Shown here piece by piece: positions 12,101 to 27,100 of a stretch of DNA of 64,000 nt (within the stretch, counting starts at the first letter, position 1; the number at the start of each line of letters is the position of its first letter). The notes under the pieces were generated by a model. The model had not been told where the DNA came from. It saw only the letters and a list, made by a program, of their open reading frames with translations, and searched no databases. Position numbers and translations under genes: made by a program. The DNA comes from Chrysemys picta bellii. Taxonomy: Eukaryota; Chordata; Testudines; Emydidae. Location: assembly GCF_011386835.1 (NCBI RefSeq), contig NC_088800.1, positions 23,364,572 to 23,428,571 on the forward strand, written 5' to 3'.

Positions 12101-15100
12101 TTACAATGGTCTGTTACAGATTTAAAGAATCCTGAATTCACATGTTGTGATCCTGCACTGGATTCATCAAGGAGATGCACAGTGTTGGTTTTAGATTATG
12201 CTGTTTGGTTTGCTTACCAATTTCTGGAGTAGAGTTCTAATTTCCAATTTTTAACATTTATAGAAAATTAGGGCTTGTTGAAATATTGAGGTGTGATATT
12301 ATGCTTAGGCACAAATACGGATTTGATACAAATAATGAAAATCAGAAGTAATTAGAAATATGTTATAATTCAGATAATGGACTAGATTTTTTTTAAATTA
12401 AAGGCCACTAAGAAAGCTGTTACAAATTAGGGGCCTGAATCTTGGATAACTTACCTCAGACTCTCTCATGGGGTACGTTTAAAATGTATGGTGAATTTGC
12501 CATGAGTTACTAGCATGCACACACTTATGCATTGAAAAAAAATCACAATATTATAGTACCTACACAGCTTCATATTCAGCAACCCCAGTCCCAATCTGGT
12601 GGACATCTCTTTAACCAAATAACCTATTTTTTTTTTCCACCAGGGAGCTCCTTGGTGCCAGTGGTTTTGGTGTGTCCACAGGTGGCATCTGATATTGCTC
12701 CAGGAAAATTTAAGTCACAGTGAGAAATGATTAAAATATATAAAGATTAATCCCACCATCCAAGGCCCTCCATCCCACTAAAAAAAACAAAAAACACCCA
12801 TAGCAAAAATCCACTGATCTCTCATGAGATCCTCTTAACACACCTCAGAGATGTAAAAACACCAGGTTTTAGCCACGTGACTATATACTGTAGCATCATG
12901 CACTGTGTACTCTTTTTTTGTTTCTATATATGAGTACATACACACTAGTATGCATCTTATTATGCTGTATACACACTTGGCATGTATAACACACCCATAC
13001 AAGTAATACATTTCACACTTGTTTAATGTAACACATATATACAAGCTCCCCACCCAATGATGTCTCCAAAAATCTCCTTTTGTAATCTGTATTGAGTACT
13101 AAGGAATTTTAGAACTTCACAACAAAATATAAGCATTACTGGCCAACCATGTTTATCTTTAAGAGGCATTTTTCCTGGCAGTAATTATCATATAACCACC
13201 AGTCTGATAAATTCACTTTAGTGCTTTTCCTCTTTGAGAGCTTACTGTGGAAAAACAGGGAATCTTCTAGCAGAAATGCAGTCTGTTACTTACCAATGCT
13301 ACAGCAGCAGCAGCAAATGCTTAGTTGTGTATATGTTTGGGAGAGAACTGTTATGCAAGTGTATGCTATAAAATACATACCACTTGTATGGTTCCTGAAG
13401 GAGGTACCCGATAACCCCTTTTACCAAGGGATTCTAAAGTAATCACACCCTTAAAGAAAAAAATAGATGACAAGTTTAGGATATAAACACTTGTAAAATG
13501 TTAACATATGAGAATGCTTTATCCATGCAACTACAGACATTAAATATATTTACAGTTATTTTTTAAACTGAACTAATGAGTGGGGAGGCCACTCCATCCA
13601 CAAGACACTATTACAATCAGCACCATGGATCTTACAGCTGTAAACTGGAAGATTATAATCAGTATGACAGGCCCAAATTTTCAGTGTAAGCCAAACTCTG
13701 ATTTTCCAAATCATACTCGTAGACTTCAAGGCCAGAAGAGATCATGATCATCCAGTCTGACCTCTTGCACATTGTAGGCCACAGAACCTCACCCATAACT
13801 TCTGACTGAGTTACTGAAGTCCTCAAATCTTGATTCAAAGCCTTCTAGTTACAGAGAATCCACCATTTACTATAGTTCAAGCCAGCAAGTGACCTGTGCC
13901 TCACACTGCAGAGGAAGCAACCGCCCCCCCCCCGCACCCCAGGGTATCTGCCAATCCAACTTGGGGGGGAAATTCCTTCCCGGCCCCAAATATGGCAATC
14001 AGTAAGACCCACCAGTCAGACACCTGGGAAAGAATTCCCTGTAGTATCTCAGAGCACTCCCCATCAAGCATCCCATCTCTGGTTGTCGGAGATACTGTAT
14101 TTGCTAAAAGTAGCCATGGATTGGCCATCTTCTACTAGCAAACAAAAGCTATGTTTAATGGCAGTGTAAGTTATGGTAGGATACAAACTATTGGCCCCAA
14201 ACTTTGAAAGAGTGGAAATAAGTTAAGGGGAAAGAATTGTGCATTTCTTTCCAGCTTCTTATTGTTTACAGCACTATCAATAACAAACTCCAACACTCCA
14301 TATGACTTTCACTTCCCTGTTAAACTGAGATCAAAAATATTCCCCTATTTCATCAAGCTTTCATTCCAATGCAAAATCTTATCGATTATACCAACAGAAC
14401 CGCACATCTGACCAGCTCTCATTCCATGCATTTGGGAAGTTGTTCTGTTGAGATCACTGTTACGGTTTTGCATTGAAGTGCAAGTTTGATAATGTTGCAG
14501 TATGCAATGTTTTGTGGGCATGCAAAATAGCAGAGCAGCACAGAAAAACTGGCCATAAAGACAGAAACAATCTTTTTGATAGTGGAGGCATTAGATCAGT
14601 GGTTCCCAAACTTTAACAACCTGTGAATCCTTTTCACTAAAATGTCAAGTCTCCCCTCCTAAAAATGAATGTTTCCAGGGATTTTCTCCTTTACCTGAGT
14701 ATGAAATATAAAAGCAGTGATCTGAGAAATATAACATTTATTTTTATGACATACTTATTACACACTATTTGTTATTAATTATTATTGATCATTAAAGTAT
14801 TTATATTACATTATGAAAACAGCAACACTTTTCCAAGATCTCACTTTCGTAGCTTGTATCACTTTGAATAAGCCTGTTCTAAGACAAGACTCCTATGTTT
14901 CATCAAAGAGTATCAGATGTGAAACAGCATGAAGGTATTTAAGAAGCCAACTCAAAGAGTTCCTCCTACACAATCATTCAGATGTTGAGCAGTTCAGGCA
15001 AACAACTCATGTTACAACAAAGCTTAAACTTGTTCTTCATAATAATTTTAAAAACACCACTAGCTGCCTATTAAATTTTAAAAACAGCAAAAAAGATCCA

Positions 15101-18100
15101 CCTCCTTTTCCATTTCTTATAAGGAGTCTTGCAGTTTGAATCTCCTCAGTGTGATAGATATGCTTGCTTTGATCTGCTTAGCTCTTGGAAGTCCATGGGC
15201 TCCAGGCTGCTGGCTCCCTGCTGTCTGGGGTCCCTAGGCACAGCTCTGTCCGCCATTAGGGATTTTTTCCCCCCAAGAACTCCCTGTAACATTTTGCGAA
15301 CCCCCAGGGGTTCACAAACCCCAGTTTGGGAACCACTGCATTAGATAAATGTTGTACTAGTTCTGTGATGCACAACCATAACATTACATGATTATTTACA
15401 GCATGTGGAGAAGAATCAGAACAATGAAGTCCAGCTAATAAAACAAGCAAGTGTGCTTTAGCCATCCATGGGACACCAGAATCCACTGCATGACCTGAAA
15501 ACCACTATATGAAATAATCCTAGGGAGATGAAAGCAAAGGAGAGGTGTTTGTTTTCAGTGAGATGAAAGGAGGGGGGGGGGGGGGAGGCAAAAAAATGTA
15601 ACTAGTTCCCTCAAGCTTAAAACGGAAAAACCAAAAAGATTCCCCTCTCTCATTTTCTAAAGCCTTTTCATATTTTTCAACATCTTGTTCTTGAAAAATA
15701 CACATTATCTAAGATTTATTCTTGAAAATACACATTAGCTAGGACTTAGTTTAAGAATGGGATTTTCAGAAGGGCTCTTAAATTGCTAAATAATTTACAT
15801 AAGCCCTCAAAGATCTTACTTGCCAAATGCACACTAAAATCTGTATCTCAAAATTGGATCTGTTACCCACATAATTTCAACTTTTCCTACCAAGAAGCCT
15901 ATAACAAACAGACAGGCTACTATATTTCTCCAGAAAACATTGGCATATGTTAGGCCCTTTTGCTTTTTAGCATATAGGGTTTTGAAGTGTACAAAAATAT
16001 TGCTGTCACAGTAGAAATGCAGGGCAGAGGCACAGTGGAACTTTGCTGTTCATATCCACAAATTAAACCATGGCTGTTAGGGGTCATTTTAGTTTCCCAG
16101 CTTTGGTAGTACAGTATTCTTTTTAAATCACAGGTCAATCAACTTTTTGACTCCAAAGGGTGTACCAGCAACTGGCTAGGAGCATGAGGGCCACAGGCAT
16201 ATATTAACACACTTGCATAATGAAGTGCACAGCCTTAATGTTTGTTTGTAGGTGCGTATTTTTACTAGAGAAATAAGTTATGCAAGTTCACCAAGAACAA
16301 AAGCCTATAGTTGATCAGCTTTGTCCTCATCCCAGAGTTATAGGAGTAAAGTAGGGTTACCATATTTCCACAAACAAAAAAGAGGACACTGGGGGGGGGG
16401 GGGAAGCCCCGCCCTAGCCCCGCCCCATCCACTCCCTCCCACTTCCCACCCCCTGACTGCTCCCCTCAGAACCCCAACCCCCCCTGCTTCTTGTCCCCTG
16501 ACTGTCCCCTGCTGAGAACCCCCTACCCTAACTGCCCCCCCCCAGGACCCTACCTGTCCCCTGACTGCCCTGACCCTTATCCACTCGCATGGGTGGCAGG
16601 GTTGTAGAAATTTTGGTGGTGCCCAGAACCCCCCACCCCACCTGCCTAAGGCTCTGGGAGGGGGGTTGGGTGGGGGGAGGAGGTCTGGGGTGCAGGTCCT
16701 GGGCTGGGGATTAGGGTGCAGGAGGGGTGCAGGTTCTGGGATAGAGTTTGGGTGCTGGGTGCAGGCTCCGGGCTGGGGCAGGGGGTGGGTGTGCAGGAGG
16801 GGGTGAGGGGTGCAGGCTCTGGGATGGAGTTTGGGGGTGAGAGGCGGTGCAAAGGGAGGGGGTGCAGGCTTTAGGAGGAAGTTTGAGGGCAGGAGGGGGT
16901 GTGTGGGAAGAGGGAGGGGGATTGGGAGGGAGTTTGGGGATAGGAGGGGATGCAGGGGTGAGGGCTGTGGGTCTGAGGATGAGGGGTTCATGATGCAGGA
17001 GGGGGCTCAGGGATGGAGCAGAGGATTAGGGTGTGTGGGGATGAGGGCTGGGGCTGGGGGGTTTGGGGTGTTGGAGAGGCTCAGGGCTAGGGTGGAAGGG
17101 CAGGGTAAGGGCAGCCTGTCTTCCCATTAGTGGAAGGGGGCACTAGGACCCGGGGGCAGCAGACAGCAGTTGTCTGCGTGTACTGCCAGAGCCAGCACAG
17201 CAGACAAGGGAGAGACAGACAGGGAGGGGGGGACCCACCGAGGGGGGGATGCACGGAGGGGGGGTGGCAGGTGGAGGCTGGGGACCCATCCAACACTCCC
17301 CCACTCCCTGACTGCCCCCCCCCCCACTCCTCTTACCATTCTGGCTCCACGTGGGTCGGTTTGTGTGTTACAGAGGACTACAGAGAGAGGGAGGGGGGAG
17401 CAGGGGAGGGCTCTGGATGCTGGAGGCCAATGGGAGTGGGTCAATCGGCCTAGCCGCCCAATCAGCAGCCACACTCTGCATGGAAGGGAGGGAGGGAGGC
17501 GAGGGAGAAAAAAACCCCGGACATTTTAACCTTGTTACCAATTCCTCCTAGATGGCTATTTAGAGACGCAAAAGCCGGACATGTCCGGGGAAATACGGAC
17601 GGATGGTAACCCTAAGTAAAGTAGCTATAAAGCGTTATATTTGGCCCTCAAACCAGACTTCAAGCTGCTTTAAACAGAACAGATTCTAAGAAAGAGCTAG
17701 TCAAATTCTCTAAAACATGCAGACATTTCCATTAGATTTTTGCAGAAGAAAGTAGAAAAAAAAACAAACACACACATACCATATAGGGAGAGGGTGCATT
17801 ATCATCTGAAACACTGTAGAATGACACTTCAACTGGAAGAGTCATGTGGGTGGGGCAGAAGACTCCACTTGCTCCCACCTCAGCAGTGAAGCCATCAACA
17901 ATGCCTAGAGGATCTAAACGATAGTTCAAGACAGACTCCTGAAAGACCAAAATGCAAACACGCCTTTGGTTAGGTATACAGCATAGAAAACAGAGCAAAA
18001 AGCTATTGCCAAACTTTTCTGTAAACTTTAATTTGTAATTAAATTACTGCTAACTATCATACACAGCTTTCAGTGTCATCTTCCTCATTCTTTTTAAAAT

Positions 18101-21100
18101 TAGGGGTAGCAAGAGTGACTTTCCCCTGCATAGATGTGTAAGTAAAGACAGACACAACATGGTGCAGAGATCTCCTTTGTCCCGTTCTTCTGCTGTGTGC
18201 TGGGCTTGGGCGCAATAGCAGCCACTGCACTTACAGCACTTGAGGACTCTACAAGGCTAATACTGCTGCCTGCACTAGCCTCTCCCACGAGAGCCCCAAC
18301 TCTGCACATGCATAGAAAAACTACTATAGTGTAGCAAGGAGTGGACCCTGTACTTCTGGCAAGGGCAGTGCAGCGCCTGTGCTCTCTCTGCACTCCTCAG
18401 GGCACAGGGAGGCACTGTACCTGCTTCAGGCACAAGGACACCCAGTGCAGGGTGTACTTTAAAAGACATAATATAGCCCATAATGGGCCAAATCCTGTAA
18501 TCCTTGCTCAGGCAAAACTTCCAGTAACTTCAAATGGGAAATTTGTGAGCATAAGAACTTCATTGTTTGGGCTACTGTGAGGGGACTGGCCAAAAACCAT
18601 AACCAAACCATAAACATACCTTCAACTTTTAAACATATAGTGGAGTGGCATTAGTTCAAGAGTAAACATCACATGAACCCCAATCCTGCTCCCACTGAAG
18701 TATGTGACAAAACCCCTGAAACACCCCAATGGGTCTACGCAATAATTTTCTTTGGCATATAAAATCTACAAAAAATAAAAATCAATTTATCCCTTTTAAG
18801 TGAAATAATCCCATACCAAAAATTCACAGCTAGAACTAGCATTCTATAAATAGGACACTATCTGGTCACTTAAATTAAATTTAGAAACACAAGTTTCCTG
18901 AAATGAAAGGCTAGTGCCTTAATATCTGCCCTACACCATTTTCACTCATTCCATTTACATTAGCTTGTATGATACTTTAAGTGTCAAACTGTGAGAAACT
19001 AGTTTTTTTAATTACTTCCACAAGATCTTAGTATAAGCATTAACAATTAAAGGGTCTGATCCCTTAAAACTGGAATAAAAGATAACAGCATTCCCACCAC
19101 TTGCTCGATGTTCATGCTTGTGAAGATGGGCTGGGGACCTTTTGTAAGTAGAGATAAGAACAAAGGGTTTTTTGCTCAGTTTAATAATGAACTTAGTGAA
19201 TCACACAAGTATAATTAACCCTTTATAACACACTAAGTAAGTATTATAAGTATGGGACTTTTGGAGCACATACAATACCTCAAAGTTTCCTAGAAGGCTA
19301 AGACTTGTTATGGGTGGAGCACTGGAACTCAGAAATGGTTTCCCATGGCCTTCTGGGTCACTGTCTGTGTTTATACATTGCTGTGGACTATTCAAAAAAA
19401 GGCATAATAATTTAATGATATTAATACTATTTGTTCCTTGTTTTCTGTTATGCATACAGACAGCTGTGGAGAAAATCTTTTTTTTTTGATGCATCACAAA
19501 ATATAGTCCCAAACAAATAACGACTAAAGAATTACACTGACAAAGTCTTAATATAGCCATTTTCTAATAACCTGCACTGGACAATGCTTTCATAATTTGT
19601 ATGCTAAAAATAGATGAAAACACAAGAATTTATGTTGTCCATTCATCTACCAGTAGTAATTGAACAAAGTGTCAACATTCTTTTCTCTTGTATGCAGGTG
19701 TTTTCTTTCGACAGGTCTTGAAATCTCCATTAACTAGCTTCCACAATAACAGATTTTCAAGTGTATGAGAAATCATAACGAGCCCCTTAACTTCTACAGA
19801 GGAATTAAAAGGGTAACATCCTGGCCCCGCTGAAGTCAAGAGGGCAAAGATTTCACCAAAATAATCCAAATCTGATCCCGCATGCCTTTGCAAAAATTTG
19901 AAAATATACATGACAGAATGTAAGAAAAAAATGTTTCAGAGATAAAAGGAGTCAAGCAACTAACTTCCTTTGCTTGAGTGGGATATTGTTGGATTATCAA
20001 TCAAAACTACTATGGGATAGATTCCCCACTTTTCTCTGGCAGCTTTGCATGTCTCCAGCAATGCAACGCAGCTGTAAACCCATCTGAGCCAGCTGTTGCA
20101 ATTAAAAAAATATATATATGTATCTCCAAAATGGAAGTGAAACTCTTTTCTTACTTAAAGTGCCCTCTGTTTTACATTATGAGCTATGAACTAATTATTT
20201 ATTGTAAAAGGAAGAATTATGGTATAAAATCTCTGACTGATTTCAGCACATTTCAAATGTACATCAATCTAGTGTTACTGCATAGGAACTCATCCCAATT
20301 GTTACAACTATTTAGAAGACAGAGTACTCCTAAAGAAGGGTTCCTATGAATGACACCCACATTTTGGCTTGGTTTAGTTTGCCTCACCCACTTCGTGTGT
20401 TATTGCTTACATATTCACTTGCTTACAGACACAGTTTATATATGTAATTATTCCACTGAATACACTCCCACACTTTCTTGTAAGTAGAAAAGGATGAATA
20501 CCTTCTTGTAGACAAACATTTCAATCGCAGCAAAGATGAGTCCAGATCAAAGCACCCAGATTGTGTTTTTCTCTGAGGAACCTAAGGAAAAATAATATTT
20601 TATTACTTTGAAGACTGCCATCACAAATCCTGTGGTCTGTGTCAATTCTGATATAACAAATTACAAAAACAATGCAGAAATATATACGATCTTAAACTTT
20701 TTACATTCTACATTTAAGAGTGAATTTTTGAACTAAATATTGATAAATCCTTGGGAAATAAAAACTGGAAATGAAGGGCATTGTCTATACTACAAATTGC
20801 TGTAAAGTTAACCCTTTGTGATTAAGATGCTATATCATCAGCTCTCAGACACGTTTTCTTTTTCCAAATTATCATTCTATTTCAAGTTTTACCTCAAATT
20901 TGCCATACTAACTTAGACTGAAAAATATCTATGAGCTTATCAGATTTTCTAGAACACCTAGACATTAAAATATGAAATTATGTCATCTTTCTTCAAAAAA
21001 ATAGCTAAAAAAATAATCACAGTAGTAACTTACAGGACTTGAAAGTAGAGGCAATCCAGTTCGAGGATGGAAAGCCTTGGTTACAGTCCCATCCATAGAG

Positions 21101-24100
21101 TGAAAATTGTGTTTCCGCCATATACTTGAATGCTTGAGTGGTGGTATTCTCTGTAAGTAAAAGACATTTACTCAAGCTATAATAGGATACTTCAGGTGGC
21201 CTATCAAGTTAAAATTCAGTTCTGAATGTTTCTCACTTGTCTTCAAAAATGGAAAAGTTTTTCCAGTTTCCCTGCAGCATATTTTAAGATTATACCTTGG
21301 TTCAGAGAAATTAGATCTACGGTATTACTATTTTAGGAAACAAAGTACAACAGATTCATGCATCCTCTAAAGAAGAGTTTCTTTTTGGTGCCAACTTACA
21401 GCCACTATGGACTAGCTCGCTTGTTATTCACCATATTGCATAGTTAGATATTGTTCTACTTATAAAACCAAGAAGTCTGACAAATGAAGTAGGACTGTGG
21501 GAATATCATTAACAACTCTGTTATGTGTGAGGCCTGGCAGTTTTCCTCTAAATATTAAATATAACAGGAGAGAAAAAAAAAAGCACAAGACCAATCTTCA
21601 GACCTGAAAGCAGAGATTTTAACTACACTGTTTCATATAAGAGCATGATTAAATCTATACATCTAGAGATTCTTTCTGAGTTGATCTAGAATATACTCTA
21701 AGTTATTTAAATACTCACTCCGCTCTTGTCAGGTAGGTACTTACCAGCACATCTGCATTCTTCAGTCGTTCACACCTAGCCAAATAGTCGTCTACAGATT
21801 TCTTCTGGGAATTGCTTTGAAATTCATAGTCAATTGGGTCTTCATTCTCATCATGTGCAGTTTTCAGTTTATCTTGCTTATTTTTGCATTTGAAATTGTC
21901 ATGATCTTTATTTAAATAATTTTCAATACTAACAAGTTGGGTATTTTGCTCACATATATTTGATTTTTTTGAATCTTTACCTAAACACTTAAACTCATTT
22001 TTGTGCAAAATATTAGATGCCTGCATTAGTGTCGCTTTTTTTGTACCTTCAAGTATTTTGGATTTATCTAACTGTGGATTGATTAAACAGTCTCCATGAC
22101 TATTCTCACTCGTGATTGTTCTTTCTTTAAGTTTATTTTTGCAAATCTGTTCATCAGTGGTATTGAAATTTGAACACTGTTTACCAATGCCTTTGTTGGT
22201 CATTTGGTCTTTATGTGGACAACCAGAAAGTACTGTTTCCAGTTTATCTGGCAGTTCAGATTTATTTTCTTTGCTACATGATATATTTATGCTAGTACAC
22301 GAATTGGTAGTTTTAGTTGGAGTCTGCTGAAATGTGTTTTGGACAACTTCACTGGGTTTTGCTAGAATCAGTTTTCTTCTTGCTTGGGGCTTTGGAGAAG
22401 CCTTCAATTCACCATCAAGTCTACAAGATGTCAGAGGGGTATCAGGTGTTCTGGTCTTTACTTTACTGCTGTCTTTTATGGTAATGTCAGACTTAGAGAA
22501 AGAAATAGAGGACGTTTCCTTGCCTTTCTTCAACAAGTTTTCATCTTCATGTGAACTTTGAAAAACTTTTGAAGTGATTGAACTGCTTTCATGTACATTG
22601 AGTGGACGCCCAGTAATGTGTGAAGTAGCTGGATCACAGTGAATCAAGTGTTGGGCAATCCTTGCTATAACCTCCTGTCGCTCCAGAAGTAAAGAACCTA
22701 TTAAAGGATTAGTCTCTCCTATGGACTGACGAGAACAGTGGTTCATAGGAACATGGGAATCAACCAATGGGATCTCTGGTATTGCTCTTGTCTGGTCTTC
22801 ACTGCAGTCTTCTGATAACATAATATCTGTGTTAGCAGTAGAAACAGAGGATGTTTCCTTGCCTTTTTTCAGCAAGCCTTCATCTTCATACATATTCCAA
22901 AAAACTTTTGAAGTAACTGAACTGGTTTCATGCATGTTGAATGGACATCCAGTAACACGTGAAGTAGATGGATCACAGTGAATCAAGTGCTGAGCAATTC
23001 TTGCTATAACTTCCTGTCGCTCCTGAAGTAAAGAACCTATCAAAGGATTAGTCTCTCCTATGGGCTGACGGGAACAGTGACTATTTGAAACTTGGGGATC
23101 AACCAAAGAAAAGGATTTAAAAGTTCTGACTGATGTTTCATGTGGCTGTGTCTTATTGTCCCCCATAGCATTATAGCACTGAACTTTAGACTGTGATGTC
23201 CCAAAGGCAGACCCAAGACCAGTTGCTGGATAAAGTTTTACGTTTCTCACCGATGTAGTAAATTCAGGGGATATTTTTGCATTAAGCAAGCCTTCAGGTA
23301 TCAATGTCCATGTTTGTTTTCCACATGAACGCTGTGAACTGGACACACTGCGCTGCTCTCTCTCAATGGAATCACAGTGCTGATGTACATTATGTTCTTG
23401 TATTCCCTTTTCATAAAAGCCCAGGCTGGTGTGAATACTACAGCTCAAAACCGGATAGTTAGATTGTCTAGGCAAGGACTGGACACTGACTTTCAAGGCC
23501 ACATTGTGAGAAACATTAGGAACAGGAAACACATGTTCAGTTGGTGTCTGGGAAAAAGTCCATTGCAGGTCCACATCTGCAGCACTTACTCTGAAACAAT
23601 ACAGAAAAGCCTCTGTATAAATTTACATTATATGCAGATTTTTCTAAAGACAATTATATTAAAAAAAATAAGCCGAATACAATTCATTAAGGAAACTGGC
23701 AACTGTCATACTTTGCAAAATCCCCAAACCAAATGCTAGAACAAACAACGAGCAAAGCACATCCATATATCCCTCCTGAAAGTAAATAGCAAAGGGGGAG
23801 GGAATCAATTGTTCTAAGGCTACTTTCTATTCAGCAATTACCCACTAAGAACAAACAAATGGCTCTTTTCTACCTCAGACCTACCTGTACAGAATATTAC
23901 GAGGAACAGCACCATGTGAAACACTCAGCCAAGCGCTCAATTGAGAAAAGAAAACAAAAGAGCGGACAGCCAATAAGAGGGTCTTCTCTTCAATAAAGCG
24001 ATCTCCACTTCTAAAATGTATTAAAAGAAATAAGCAAGTATTGGTAAGAGCCATTACAAAAAACAGCAAAATAATTAAACAGTTGGAGCAGCTTTGCTTT

Positions 24101-27100
24101 AATCTTGTTAAAGATCTTAGAAACCAATAATATTTTTTTCAAAACAAGATCCGTTGCTGCAAAATTTCCTTCCACTACTCCTGAACTTTTAAGTCACACA
24201 TTTTCTAAACATCCTGCGGGAAATTATGGTTCAGTGCACAATTTATAAAAAGATACACAAAGACGCTATGCATCATCAAAACAACCTGCATTAAAATGAC
24301 TGAAAATAAATTTCCTTTCTAAGTGCCAGAAACAAAACAATATTATTTGAGGTGAACTTTGTGATGAAAGGAGACTTATGTCCTTAATGAAATACATCTA
24401 GCATGCTAAAATAGTCACAGGGCCTGATTCTCTACTAACTTGCACCGTATGTAGTTATCTATACCTCTTCAAAGTGAGTGCAAAATGCTACCATTCTAAG
24501 TTAGTTAAACTTTACACCCACCTTACTCAGGTGATTACACAAAGTGCTAGGCTGTGGAAAAATCAAGCCCAAATTTTGAACTAGAATACAATTATTTTCT
24601 AAGAACTGCAATAATAATTTGGGATTCAAATCCAAGTTACTAAACCAGCCAGTTGCCCTGCAAGAATCCAGTCACCTTAAATTATTAACTAACCTCCACA
24701 CCCAAACTTACTGTCGGGGAACTGGCTCCAAAATCCACCTTTCTAACAGCAATGCATCTTGTTTGATTGCAGGATCATTTAAATCACTCCCTTCTGTGGT
24801 GGGCCCTTCATCACTATAGCAACAGTCTGGAAGTAGCATCACTTCTATCATGATAGGAATATTGTTTTTCCACAGTAGCATAACTTCAGACCTGGTTCGT
24901 CTGGCTTGACGACACTTAAAAAAAACCAACAACAACAAAAAGCACAATACGAGTTAGATTTAAAATCAGCTTTAAGAGTACATTCAAAAAAAGTAAAAGC
25001 ATTAAGGGCCCAATCCAGGAAAACACATCTGAGTTTTTCAAATCACAAAGAAGCCTGCAGAGCCATTACCAATGCAAGATGTAATAAAGCTCTAAGGTGG
25101 CAATTTAGAGAATTTGTGGGGAAAAGAGAGATCATATAGAGGAGCTTCCCACCAACTGTACTCTGCTACTTGTACTTTTCTCACTCTCTGTAAGTCCCCC
25201 CTTCTGGGGTCCAATATCCTGTTGGAGTTGTTAGAATCTTTGGGCCGGAGCAATTCTCCTGCATGGCCAGGGGTGCAGGTTTACTGAGTTCTGGATCAAC
25301 ATGTCTTATTTAGGGACTGAAGAGCCCCAACCTTTCTGCACCAACTCCCCCATCCAACCACCAATGATCAAAACAGAAAAATAAATGTCCAAGATTATCT
25401 AGAAATGCAACAAAAATTAGGGAAAAGTCTAAATTTTCCTCAAAAATCCCATTAATGCAAATTATGGTTCTATGCACCTAGACAATAAAAAACTTGATAC
25501 CATTCTACTATATAGAAGAAGAAGAAGAAGAAGAAGAAGAACACAAGTACATGTTATGTTCTTCAGCAAAATGCCTTATATAGACTATATATTAAGATGT
25601 TTGTTAAGGACAGAATTACGCTGTCAGTACTATTTTCAATTACATATTTGTTTAAGGGAAAAAAACAATTTATATAGAGAGTGAGTGACTGTCACTAGTG
25701 CTTAACTAGAAAGCTACAGGGCAGATCGTCAGCGGATTTAAATTGCCATAGCTCAACTGACAATGGAGCCATGACAATTCGCATAAGTTGAAGATTCCAT
25801 GGATTCCCCATAAATACCCCATGGTATTTATCTTGTACTGATATTGTCATACCTGGGCCAATTTGTCGGTGCACTCATGCTTAGATGTTAGTGGCTGACT
25901 TGACTGTGCTGGAGGGCAATGGAAACCCTCAGTTCTACCCTTTACAGAAAATTCTGGTGTTCGACCTTCAGTAATCAATAAAGCCAAGGAGACCAGGAAT
26001 TCCTCAGCTTCATATTCAAAGTATTCATCTAAAGTATCTGTCATTTCACAAGAGAAAAAAAAAATCTTCATTAGTACGAGTTAAAGACAGATTTGTAAAA
26101 AAAAAAAACCGTCACAATGAAGTGTTACGCCTCTAGCTTGTTTAAATGAAAGAACCACCCAGTTTCAGCTACAATATTCAGTATGACGTTACATGGTAAA
26201 TATTTTGTTTCCTCTAATCTGCTACCGTAGATTTCTACCTGCTGCTCATTTAGTCCATTACCCTCACCAATACATCCATCCATCACAAATGTAGAAATGT
26301 TTAAAATTTGTCAAAGAGTATACGGACAATCTTAAACCTTAAAATTACTCTATGCTCAGTGCCAAAATCTATGCTATTTAGATTTTATGGGACTAAAGTA
26401 TCTCTAGTAAAGGTGAGAGAAATCCTGAGAATCTAAACATCTTACTTCTTGTGTACCCGTGTATCACAAAGATCAAAACATTCGCTTTCCAAGAAAAACA
26501 CTGGTTTCAAATGTGTCTTTACTGTTCTATTAAAGCATTTACAGCTCTAGCATTTTGCAAGATAGGAGACCTTGCAACTGATACTGGTCCCTTGTTCCAG
26601 AAGAAGATGAGACAGTTGCAAATGCGTATGCAGAACTAGCATGTAGAAGTTAGTATCTTACAACAGCAAGTAAAAATTGTACTGTATCAAACAGAGCAGA
26701 CAATGCCTGGACTGCTTACTCTAAGCAACCTTCATTGCTTCAATCAAGCAGTAGTCCAAGACTGACTACCAATGCCTAGACCCAGTGTCATTTTCGGTCT
26801 TTGATTACATGAAGTATATAAGAACATTTCTGGGTGGTGTGCCCAAAACTAAAAAGGCAGCTGATAAATTTTATTTCAGAAACAAGAGCTCTGCAAGAGT
26901 ATAAATAAAGTTTCTGTTTTCTGTTCTTGGCTTACGAAGGCTCCACGGAGGACATGATTAAAAAGAAACTTCTGCTGGAAAGCCAAAGCTGTGTCCCATC
27001 AGGTGGGGAGAAGAATACAGAAAATACGGGGATTGTCACAAACATACAAAACTGAAACAATCTATTCTTTATTGTCTAGCATCTAAATCATGGGTGCTGA

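Larger units (their letters stand above)
13450..17779 (-). other. ATOSA: ATOSA intron 9
   Basis: Intron between coding exons 9 and 10. It carries a minus-strand CR1 3' end (13728-14140) and two hAT-type elements (14597-15338 and 16352-17614), with a poly-G run at 15572-15585. The remaining parts show no gene. Confidence 0.85.

Noticed and set aside
16338..17551. Several overlapping open frames of 66 to 217 residues on both strands
   Set aside because: They lie inside a GC-rich hAT element, are Pro/Gly/Arg-rich, mirror each other on the two strands and match no protein family.
21715..23574. Treating the 619-residue frame as a complete intronless gene
   Set aside because: Its first codon is GTG, its last 10 residues are intron read-through, and both ends coincide with splice sites that join matching exons.
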